From Panorpa germanica (Eukaryota > Arthropoda > Insecta > Mecoptera > Panorpidae): a stretch of DNA of 64,000 nt. The DNA lies in assembly GCA_963678705.1 (NCBI GenBank), contig OY783220.1:248001-312000 (forward strand), read 5' to 3'. Below are positions 55,023 to 64,000 of the stretch, piece by piece. The stretch's first letter is position 1. Each line of letters starts with the position of its first letter. The position numbers and the translations under genes are program-made. The notes beneath the pieces were generated by a model, which saw only the letters and a list, made by a program, of their open reading frames with translations, was not told the DNA's origin and did not search any database.

Positions 55023-55838
55023 TATATTATAATGTCCCAGGTGTATATTTATATTCTTATATTCTTATATTCTTATTTTCTTATATGTTTATATGTTTGG
55101 TTCAAATTTTGTATGGCATCTCGAAAACGGCTCCAGGGAAGTTTTTGAAAATTGCCTATTTCGTAGAGAAAAAAATTCTAAGAACTTTGGCGTCCCCAGA
55201 TTTTTCCCTGAATTTCCTGGAAACTCGTAATTTTGGAAAAACTGGAAAAAAAGTGATCCCTTTTTTGCTGTATTACTTTCAAGTCGTAAAAGATAGAAAG
55301 TTGAAATTTTGCATGTGTATTAAGCTATTTAATGCTGACATTTCTCAAAAATTAGAATTTCAAAAATAGAAAAAGGGGGGGTTGAAGAAATTCGGGGGCC
55401 CGGTAGGGAACTTTGGAGAAAGTTCATATTCTGGATTGTAGAATAATTAAGTATATTATTAATAAAAAAAAATTCGAAATTTCAAAATTTTATTTGGGGG
55501 CACGGGGGCAGTATTTTCCGAGAGTAAAAATTGTGCTAGAAAGTTGAAATTTTGTATATAGGCTAACCTTGGTAACGTATTTACGAATCGAAAAAAAAAA
55601 ATCCCAAATTTTGAAAAAAAGTTGGTCAAATAACGCATAAATTGAAAATATTTTTTATTTTGATAAAAAAATAATATTTTTTTAGTCAATTTATATGTGT
55701 GTATATGTGCGCGAGTTTATTTATTATTTCAATTTAAAAATAGAACAGTTAAATATGAAATTTAATTACGAATTATTTTATTGGATTCAAATGATACACG
55801 CCAAAAAGACGTCGCATTGCGAGGGGGGTAAACTCAAG
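55023..55838 (+). mobile_element. Helitron array unit 3 (CAAG end)
   Basis: Starts TATATTATAATGTCCC directly after CTAG; ends GTAAACTCAAG. Confidence 0.8.
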
Positions 55839-56635
55839 TATATTATAATGTCCCAAGTGTATATTATATTCTTATATGTTTATGTGTTTATATGTTTTGT
55901 TCGAATTTTGTATGGCATCTCGAAAACGGCTCCAGGGAAGTTTTTAAAAATTTCCTATTTCGTAGAGAAAAAAATTCTAAGACTTTTGGCGTCCCCGGAT
56001 TTTTCCCTAAATTTCCTGGAAACCCGTAATTTTGGAAAAACTGGAAAAAAAGTGATCCTTTTTTGCTGTATTACTTTTAATTCGTATAAGATAGAAAGTT
56101 GAAATTTTGCATGTGTATTAAGGTATTCAATGCTGACATTTCTCAAAAATTAGAAATTAAAAAATTGAAAAAGGGCGGGTTAAAGAAATTCGGGGGCCCG
56201 GCAAGGAACTTTGGAGAAAATTCATTTTCTGGATTCTAGAATAATTAAGTATATTATTAATAAAAAAAAAATTTAAAATTTTAAAATTTTATTGGGGGGC
56301 ACGGGGGCAGTATTTGCCGAGAGTAAAAATTGTGCTAGAAAGTTGAAATTTTGTATATAGGCTAACCTTGGTAACTTATTTACGAATCAAAAAAAAATCA
56401 CAAATTTTGAAAAAAAGTTGTTCAAATATCGCATAAATTCAAAATATTTTTTATTTTGATATAAAAAATGTATTTTCTTAGTCAGTTTGTATGAAAAATT
56501 AATTGTTATTAAATGTAAAATCAATATAGGATGAGTTCATTTATTATTTCAATTTAAAAATGGAATTAAATTTTGACATGAAATTCAAGCCACTCATAAA
56601 AAACAAACGTCGCTTGCGACGGGGGTAAAAGCTAG
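55839..56635 (+). mobile_element. Helitron array unit 4 (CTAG end)
   Basis: 3' part carries a CACTCATAAAAAACAAACG stretch before the hairpin, shared with unit 6. Confidence 0.8.
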
Positions 56636-57430
56636 TATATTATAATGTCCCAGGTGTATATTTGTTTTCTTATATTCTTATATGTTTGGTTCAAATTTTG
56701 TATGGCATCTCGAAAACGGCTCCAGGGAAGTTTTTAAAAATTTCCTATTTCGTAGAGAAAAAAATTCTAAGACTTTTGGCGTCCCCGGATTTTTCCCTGA
56801 ATTTCCTGGAAACCCGTAATTTTGGAAAAACTGGAAAAAAAGTGATTCCTTTTTTGCTCTATAACTTTTAATTAGTAAAAGATAGAAAGTTGAAATTTTG
56901 CATGTGTATTAAGGTATTCAATGCTGACATTTCTCAAAAATTAAAAATTCAAAAATTGAAAAGGGGGGGGTTCCAAAAATTCGGGGGCCCGGTAGGGAAC
57001 TTTTGAGAAAGTTCATATTATGCATTCTAGAATAATTAAGTATATTATTAATAAAAAAAAATTCAAAATTTCAAAATTTTGTTTGGGGGCACGGGGGGCA
57101 GTATTTGCCGAGAGTAAAAATAGTGCTAGAAAGTTGAAATTTTGTATATAGGCTAACCTTGGTAACTTATTTACGAATCGAAAAAAAGAATCCCAAATTT
57201 TGAAAAAAAGTTGGTCAAATAACGCATAAATTGAAATAATTTTTTATTTTGATAAAAAAAAAATATTTTTTTAGTCAACTGATATGTGTCAATGTGTTGT
57301 GCGCGAGTTTATTTATTATTTCAATTTAAAAATAGAACAGTTAAATATGAAATTTAATTACGAATTATTTTATTGGATTCAAATGATACACGCCAAAAAG
57401 ACGTCGCATTGCGACGGGGGTAAACTCAAG
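56636..57430 (+). mobile_element. Helitron array unit 5 (CAAG end)
   Basis: 3' part matches unit 3 (CACGCCAAAAAGACGTCGCA) and ends CAAG. Confidence 0.8.
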
Positions 57431-58185
57431 TATATTATAATGTCCCAGGTGTATATTTATATTCTTATATGTTTATGTGTTTATATGTTTGGTTCGAATT
57501 TTGTATGGCATCTCGAAAACGGCTCCAGGGAAGTTTATAAAAATTTCCTATTTCGTAGAGAAAAAAATTCTAAGACTTTTGGGGTCCCCGGATTTTTCCC
57601 TGAATTTCCTGGAAACCGGTAATTTTGGAAAAACTGGAAAAAAGTGATCCCTTTTTTGCTGTACTACTTTTAATTCGTAAAAGATAGAAAGTTGAAATTT
57701 TGCATTGTATTAAGGTATTCAATGCTGACATTTCTCAACAATTAGAAATTAAAAAATTGAAAAAGGGGGGGGTTAAAGAAATTCAGGGGCCCGGTAGGGA
57801 ACTTTGGAGAAAATTCATTTTCTGGATTCTAGAATAATTAAATATATTATTAATAAAAAAAAATTTCAAAATTTCACAATTTTATTGGGGGGCACGGGGG
57901 CAGTATTTGCTGAGAGTAAAAGTTGTGTTAGAAAGTTTAAATTTTGTATATAGGCTAACCTTGGTAACTTATTTACGAATCGAAAAAAAAATTACAAATT
58001 TGTTTTGATATAAAAAATATATTTTCTTGGTCAGTTTGTATGAAAAATTAATTGTTATTATATGTAAAATTAAATATAGGACGAGTTTATTTATTATTTC
58101 AATTTAAAAATGGAATAAAATTTTGACATGAAATTCAAGCCACTCATAAAAATCAAACGTCGCTTGCGACGGGGGTAAAAGCTAG
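57431..58185 (+). mobile_element. Helitron array unit 6 (CTAG end)
   Basis: Matches unit 4 near its 3' end, has lost a ~45-bp stretch before TTTTGATATAAAAAATATAT, and ends CTAG followed by T. Confidence 0.8.
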
Positions 58186-58814
58186 TATATATATATTTAT
58201 ATAAATAAATAAAAGTTTTAATATTTTAAATTACGTATCAACATTTAAAAATAAATACTATGTTTGACGTAATTATATTAAAATTAATAATACATTTGAA
58301 ACATGCACCTTTGCACTTTGATTCCACAGCTACTGTGTTCCAAATATGTCGTTGAACATCTCTCGAATGATAGTTTGGATTTTTCTGGTTCCACAAACTC
58401 TCTCTTTCTTGAATTCAAAGAATTAATTTTTCGGTGTCCATGATTCACTGAAATACAAACATAAACTAAAGCATGCTGAATATACTCGTCACAAGCGATG
58501 TCGCCGATAGATCCGAAAAGATCCGTATTGAAGATTTACATCGCGCGGTCTTAGGTATCCCCTCCAGTCTGAGGCGGCTGTTTGCATTTACAAAGGTTCG
58601 GATAGGATATCGTTGTAGTAGTGGTAACACTTGGTTAAAATTCGCCTTTATACGGTTCTAATGTGCGAGGTATGTGCCGCCCGTATTCGGACGGCTTTGT
58701 AGCTTGCAGTCTGAGAGTCTCATTACATTTACAGGGTTCGGATAGGTAAAGCGTAGTAGCCCGTATACGTCCGGCAGAAATTCGCTTAAATACGGTGCAT
58801 TACTGAGACAGGCC
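58186..58814. other. Right part of the second nested element, non-coding
   Basis: Ends in the TIR of the element. GGTTCGGATAGG occurs twice (about 58,595 and 58,735). Confidence 0.6.
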
Positions 58815-58899
58815 TTATTCTATCGATGAAAAAATTAAATATTTCCACCGTTAAAAAAATAAGGTCGATTTTTTGAAAAGTTACAGAATAAAGCCCTTA

Positions 58900-59010
58900 G
58901 AGTAAAATTATTGGACATAGGATAAGCCGCTTTAGGGATATTATATCTCTATGAACTAAATTTCACGGCGACCAATATCTGAAGGGTGAAGGGAGTGAAG
59001 TGTAAACATT
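58900..59010. other. Short spacer, no feature recognised
   Basis: Host or old repeat sequence next to the mariner relic. Confidence 0.4.
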
Positions 59011-59240
59011 TTGAAGTGTACTCCCTTCACCCGTTCAAAGACGTTTCACCATCAGCCTTATTCGTCTGACCTCTCTCCACGTGACTTTTATCTGTTCCCC
59101 AAGATCAAATCTGCATCAAAAACAACAAAATTTCAGTCTGTTGAAGTTGTGAAGGCAAAGCGGCACGCATCACAACCGAGCTCACAGAAGAAGACTTCCG
59201 CACTGTTTTGAACAATGGAAAATTTACACGAAGCAATGAA
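59011..59240 (+). pseudogene. Mariner transposase C-terminal relic
   Basis: Reads HHQPYSSDLSPRDFYLFPKI, a slightly altered Y-S-P-D-L-S-P-x-D-F-x-L-F-P-K mariner motif around the third catalytic Asp, then KFQSVEVVKAKRHASQ, matching the helix that follows it in mariners. The frame shifts after SQKKTSALF. No N-terminal part seen. Confidence 0.75.
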
Positions 59241-61251
59241 GGGATAGAGCAGGGTTGTGTTTTGTAGGGCAAAGTAATTAAATACGTGTAAATTGAAAAT
59301 GAAAAGTTTTACAGCATCAGCCTATTTATTCAATAGCGGCAACTCGACCGCGTATTATTGCAGCTACCATATTTAGATAGAAGCTTGTATGTATTGGTAC
59401 CCGCAGTAGTTAAAGCCGACAACTTGTACCTTATTTCAGAGTATACTTTCTGAGAGTATACTTTCTACAACTTATAGAACCAAGCTATATAAATACATAC
59501 ATTTATTTAAGTAGACACTTGTCTAAATGTGATCTAGGGTTTTCCAGTGTGGATGATATTTATGATAAATAAAATATTAAGCAGAGCTAGTGGTGGTATA
59601 CGCAATTCTACTTAAATTTTTATAACCACAATACATTTCTCCAAATGTAATACACGGTAAATCGTAAAGACAGTTTGGCAGACCCAACTCACTGCGTTTG
59701 AGCTTAGACCCACGTTGCTTTAGTAAAGAGGTAAACTAAATTCCTTAACTTAATTGTGCTTAGTAATATTGTGTTTAAGAAAATAATAAAAGTTTTTCTA
59801 TTTGTCCATGACAATGGTATATGCAGTTTGTGGTGTAATACAGTTATTTATTGGGCAAGTCAAAACCTAATGTTATAACTAGAGTATTTTCCTTAATACA
59901 AATAAAACTATCATAAAGTCTTCATTGTCGTATATTAGTTGATTTGAAAAATTCCAAACCTTGCAAATATATAAATGTCTTTTAGATCCTAGAATAATAT
60001 TAAAAGTTAAATTTTATTAACACGGAAAAAATAAGATTACTTTTTTAACTTTCATGTTAATCATTAAATAGATCTTACCATTCCTGTGCCGCCCCACCTA
60101 ATTATCCTGCAGCATCTTATGCTCTGATTAACGAAAAGTTAGGAACTATTGTTGCTATTGGATTATTAGTACTGACACAAGCTTCATCTAATTAAACCGA
60201 AACATTAACCGCAGGACGAGTGCGAAGGGAAAAGAAAGACAGGTGTGAGAGTTTGAGTTCACGTTCAGATAACCACAATAGACATTTTGCTTGGAGAATA
60301 TTTAATGATGAAAAATGTTTCATAAAATTATGTATATTAAACAAAGTAGAAAGTTTTTCTCATAAATATCAAAAAGTAAATTCATGTTATTATAGTCCAT
60401 GGTTTAAAGTATTACACAGCATATATTATACTAAAAATACTTAAAATATTTTTATAATGTACATACATAATAAACATCGAACCTATTAGAAGTTTTCGTG
60501 TCCGGAAATAAAATTCACGGTCAATGTTGTGATCCCTTTGAAAAAGTTGACCTTACAAGTAGTCTTCCTTAAGGAAGTTTTCCTTAGTACATAATTAGGG
60601 ACCAGTTTTAAACTTAATAATTTAAACATAACGACATTTCACTTGCTATGCTATTAAGTACTAAATCAAATTACTTTGACTTTAATGTAATGCGTGTTAT
60701 TTTACATTATGATATCCTAATATCCACCTTCAACACAAATTTAGTTTTAACTTTCTAGTATTAGTTTGCTCTTTTCTTATTTCATAGCATGAATTTTGCG
60801 ATCAACCGAATTTCATTGCTTCCCTGTTTATCTAAGTACTATAGTTTCCTCTTCGACCACTAGCATTTTAATCGCTCTTTGTACCACAATTCTCCTATCT
60901 TTTTCATCTTCTCTTCTATTTCACCTACAATATTTTCTAATTTCCTATATTACTAATCTCAATAATTCTTTAAGTTTTCTTAAGGTTTTCCTTATAATTC
61001 ATAGGTTTCACACCTGCTTCTATCCGCATTTTGTTCCTCTTCAACACCTTCACTGTTAGGTACCAACGTGCATTTATAGGCTCCAATACTAATGTTATAT
61101 ATTTTTCCAGTAAAGCCTTCTTCACCTCCATTTCTTCCAGCCATACATCTCTTTGTATTTCATTTGAAGGAAATATCAGCTTAACAGCCCTAGATTTGAT
61201 CAGACTATTAGAGTGGTCCGCTAACTTTCCAAACGTGTGTTTAGTTGGGTA
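59241..61251. other. AT-rich DNA, no gene recognised
   Basis: The minus strand at about 60,985-61,240 is open for ~85 codons with protein-like composition (W-L-E-E-M-E-V-K-K) but matches no family I know; possibly LINE-derived. Confidence 0.4.
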
Positions 61252-61253
61252 TA

Positions 61254-62169
61254 CAAGGTCTGTTCAAAAAATAAGGTGAGGCAAAAATTTCGCGGGCTAC
61301 GTACATTCGATTATCGATTTTTTTATTTTGTTATGTTGGTACACTTGTCTCGAACATATGTTCCAGTTTTAACTATATAGCACATTTAGTTTGTTTGTGA
61401 AAGGCATAAAAGTTAGAAGTGTTTTGCGTATTCGGCGATTTTCTGCTGTCGAAAAAACATAAATCAAAGAGTTTACATTAAATTTTGTGTGAAAAATGGA
61501 ATCAAGTGAAATCAAAACACTTGAAATGTTGAAAGTGGCATACGGTGAGTCTACTTTAGGCCAAAAAAATGTTTACATGTGGTACAAGCTATTCACAGAA
61601 GGTCGAGAAGATGTGAATGACGACGCTCGCCCTGGACGCCCCAGCACATCAACAACCGTTGAAAATGTTGAGGAAGTGAAGAAAATTGTTATCGAGAATC
61701 GTCAAATCACTATTAGAGAAGTTGCTGAGGATGTCGGCATATCGGTTGGTTCATGCCATGCAATTTTTTGGGCATGAAGCGTGTGGCAGCGAAGTTTGTT
61801 AATGCACCTGCTCACTCGTCATTACTTGTTCGTAATTTTTTGGACAAAAACAACACCGTAATCATGCCTCAGCCACCGTATTCACCAGATTTGGCCCCCT
61901 GAAACTTTTTCCTGTTCCCAAAATTGAAGACACCCATGAAAGGACGGCGTTTTGAGACGATTGAGGAGATACAAACCGAATCGCTGAGAGAGCTCAAGAG
62001 AATACCAAAAAGTGCATATCAGAACTGCTTCGAGGATTGGAAAAAACGCTGGCACAAGTGTATTATATCTGAGGGGGACTACTTTGAAGGGGACAAAATA
62101 GAAATTGATGAATAAATAAATATTTTTTCAGAAAAATGAAAATTCTCCTTATTTTTTGAACAGACAGTG
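61254..62169 (+). mobile_element. Internally deleted mariner
   Basis: Ends CAAGGTCTGTTCAAAAAATA and CACTGTCTGTTCAAAAAATA (inverted), with TA outside (61,252-61,253 and 62,170-62,171). 916 bp against ~1.3 kb for a full mariner. Confidence 0.9.
61496..62115 (+). pseudogene. Mariner transposase remnant with central deletion
   Basis: The N-terminal piece (61,496-61,777) reads VYMWYKLFTEGREDVNDD, then ARPGRPSTSTTVENVEEV and ITIREVAEDVGISVGSCH: the DNA-binding helix-turn-helix region. After a stop the frame changes and the sequence jumps past the first two catalytic Asp to MPQPPYSPDLAP, where a TGA follows instead of the catalytic third Asp region. The C-terminus (to 62,115) has FPKLKTPMKGRRFETIEEIQ and WKKRWHKCIISEGDYFEGDK. 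No active transposase can be made, but the ends are intact. Confidence 0.9.
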
Positions 62170-62171
62170 TA

Positions 62172-62926
62172 TATAACAATTTCGATTAGAAATGAAAAAT
62201 ATGATGTAATATTTGTATTGAAATAGTCCTCAATTAGTCTACTTTTAGAAAAATTATTGTTTGCTGTCATGCATTATCAAGACAATATCGTTAAACTCCT
62301 AGACACCGATACTCCTAGACATGTCCTGTCGGCAGTATTACCTTGCAGACGCTTTAAAGTTGACAAAAAATTACTGAATCTCACTTATGGTCTGATGGTC
62401 CATTTTAATATTTATGTTACCATTATGTACCATGAGAAAGTTTAATAAATTGTCTATATTGTTGGTATATTTGCAAAAAGAATGTTCAATAATATATTAA
62501 TATTTGTTCTTGTATAGTGTTAGTCCGCTTCAGAACTGCATTCTAGGCAAATTATTCTTTATGTACAGAACAAGATCATTACAATAAACACCGTAAAAGG
62601 TTAATATATTTTTATGTATTGACGTATTTGTGAACAAGTGTCTGTGCGTTAAGTTAAATAATAAACGAATTAGTCTTTATTGATTTCTGAATGCACGAAT
62701 TACTTGTGATATGTCCAAGTGTCCACACAAAATCGCAAGTAATATACAGTAATTCAAGTTTTTTGTGCCTAACTCTTTTTTAACGTTTTTAAATAGTAGT
62801 AGTAGCTATATCTATATGGAATGACTATTTTAATTTTGAGTCTATTATTATGCCCAAATAACTAATTATTTAAACATAGTTATATTATTTTTATATCAAA
62901 TAAGATAAAGAATATCCAGTTTTTTC
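62172..62926. other. No feature recognised
   Basis: AT-rich spacer. Confidence 0.5.
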
Positions 62927-63120
62927 CTAGATGAGCATTAGATGATTTTTCACGCATCTTGCTGAGAATTTTGTTAAAACATTCTTAACATCTAGTTGAA
63001 GTTCTTCTATTGTCCTGGCTTGTACAAGTAGAGTGATATCATCTTATGTGGATAGTCTCCTCTAGTAAAACTAATTGGCGTATCATTCACATACAGAAGA
63101 TAAAGTATTGGACCTAAATT
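62927..63120 (-). pseudogene. LINE reverse transcriptase relic (palm region)
   Basis: The minus strand from 63,120 reads NLGPILYLLYVNDTPISF, the motif before the catalytic site in jockey/CR1-like reverse transcriptases. After a frame change it reads DDITLLVQARTIEELQLDV and FSARCVKNHLMLI, i.e. the A-D-D catalytic box with its helix and the following N-x-L-x-L. The catalytic Asp pair remains but the frame is broken, and nothing else of the element is recognisable nearby. Confidence 0.75.
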
Positions 63121-64000
63121 AAAACTGTTATATCAAAATGTTTTGAATAACGAATGTAAAGATCAATTTAGTTGCAAGTTCCACTCAACTGTCATGCACG
63201 TCATGCTAGATCCGCATCTAGGCATTTGCCAACAACTCATGGGCCACTGCGTACACTTTCAGTTTGTTAAAAAAATAATTTTTTTTGAGAAATGAATTTT
63301 AGTCGTCACGAAGACTGTCCAGAGACAACTAACTCATTCTGTTACTTTTTTCTTAATTTATTCTTTTTCAGCACTGAAAAAGGGGTAATATAATTTATTT
63401 TCGAAGAATTTGCATTATGTAGGGAGGCGCCAATGTTAAGTTCTTATTTGGGTTTAAGAAATCGTAGATTCGTTACTCCATGCACTCGTACAATTTCGAT
63501 TAAGAACGGGTTGGATCTTTACATTTATCAAGCTTTATAAAGGTTAAATTATGTTGCAATAAATATGAATAATAAGGGATGTGATATAAAAAATGCATTA
63601 CATATACAGCGGCAGTGCATTACTAGTTCAACATAGACAGCTATACACAATATATAAGCTATGTATATCTTGAAGTCCGATAATCTAAGTTCGGGGTCAT
63701 TATGTTGCAGGGTCATTGACCACAAAGAACTCTACTTTAACGGCACTGCCTAGATCAAATTTGGATCAGCTTCCAATCAATCACTCTCGTGAGTTTAAGG
63801 ATCTGACATCTTGTCTGTACATCATCGTCATATGAGAAAAAGGAATGTCTTCACTTTGATATCAATTTTCATTTTGATCTATGAATATAAAGATTTGTCT
63901 AGTCAGACGAGAATTATTTTATACTTTCTTACATTCTATCAGATGTTACAAGAACTAAACCTGTCAGTAAACTCAGTTTTCTGGATGGCACTTTAACTCA
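63121..64000. other. No gene recognised; dispersed repeat at 63,320-63,480
   Basis: AT-rich. GAGACAACTAACTC... GTAGGGAGGCGCCAATGTTA... GTAGATTCGTTACT matches the segment near 37,885-38,040 with an extra ~35 bp. Confidence 0.5.

Larger units (their letters stand above)
53528..58185 (+). repeat. Head-to-tail array of six short Helitron units
   Basis: Six units of ~0.65-0.82 kb in the same orientation. Each starts TATATTATAATGT(C/T)CC (only the first keeps a TCC before it; unit 2 is 5'-truncated) and ends in a GTCGC-GCGAC hairpin with GGGGTAAA. Ends alternate: CTTG/CAAG in units 1, 3 and 5, CTAG in units 2, 4 and 6. No coding capacity. Confidence 0.9.
48236..58814. mobile_element. Second nested TIR element (TTA duplication)
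   Basis: Ends GGCCTGTCTCAGTA, then CCGTATTTAAGCG, on both sides in inverted orientation (~33 bp with few mismatches). TTA at 48,233-48,235 and 58,815-58,817. Inserted in the outer element; in turn holds a mariner, a LINE insertion and Helitrons. Confidence 0.85.
47551..58896. mobile_element. Outer nested TIR element (Harbinger-like, TTA duplication)
   Basis: Ends GGGCCTTATTCTGT (left) and GGGCTTTATTCTGT (right, minus strand), flanked by TTA at 47,548-47,550 and 58,897-58,899. Its own sequence is only ~770 bp; the rest is later insertions. TTA duplications and GGGC ends fit PIF/Harbinger non-autonomous elements. No transposase of its own. Confidence 0.75.

Noticed and set aside
55085-57622. 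Repeated short open frames (for example a QILYGISKTAPGKFLK type peptide)
   Set aside because: They recur only because the Helitron unit is repeated. No conserved start, and they are interrupted in other units.
60985-61240. Open minus-strand frame of ~85 codons
   Set aside because: Protein-like composition but no motif, no start codon and no supporting neighbour.
1-64000. Host protein-coding exons
   Set aside because: No conserved host domain or exon with splice signals was recognised. Absence is not proven, because short exons could be missed by eye.

Overview
This is a gene-poor, AT-rich stretch of an animal nuclear genome, almost certainly an insect. I recognise no host exon, tRNA or rRNA. 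The evidence for an insect is the mix of transposon families: DD41D and classical mariners, a copia element primed from the initiator-Met tRNA anticodon arm, a gypsy/errantivirus-like LTR element, several Helitrons, a hAT, jockey/R1-like LINEs and Polinton-type genes. Nearly everything I can name is a mobile element or a relic of one, and many are nested. I cannot fix the insect order.

Region by region. 1-7.6 kb: a LINE relic (804-1190), two short LINE-like 3' tails and otherwise unrecognised AT-rich DNA. 7.58-10.52 kb: a non-coding inverted-repeat transposon split by an internally deleted LINE that keeps its gag-like ORF1 and endonuclease but has no reverse transcriptase. A second, inverted, uninterrupted copy of the same transposon lies at 13.36-14.34 kb, with a mariner relic between them.

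14,828-34,580 is the main object: one insertion flanked by a 6-bp duplication (GAAAAC). It is a giant palindrome of two ~7.6-kb arms meeting at ~27.03 kb. Each arm carries a short acidic protein, a ~500-codon unknown ORF, a small Cys-rich ORF on the opposite strand, an A32/FtsK-like packaging ATPase and a type-B DNA polymerase of the Polinton/adintovirus kind. No integrase, protease or capsid gene was recognised. The centre is an inverted pair of 11-bp iteron arrays, and the same iterons form the divergent promoter between the Cys-rich ORF and the ATPase. Both arms share the same stops and frameshifts, and each also has private changes. The left arm alone is split by a copia retrotransposon (17,060-21,661) whose two 207-bp LTRs look identical.

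35.02-35.84 kb is an inverted copy of a short Helitron. 39.07-46.48 kb is a gutted gypsy/errantivirus-like element containing a Helitron (Rep kept, helicase lost, two introns), which in turn contains a hAT with striking GTCTTG subterminal repeats. 47,551-58,896 is another nest: a Harbinger-like element holds a second TTA-flanked element, which holds a DD41D mariner, a LINE ORF1 insertion flanked by 186-bp direct repeats, a small Helitron, and a head-to-tail array of six Helitron units with alternating 3' ends. The last 5 kb holds mariner relics and a LINE reverse-transcriptase relic.

The order of events is readable. The Polinton-like element lost coding capacity, its arms were made or kept alike, they then diverged slightly, and copia inserted last.
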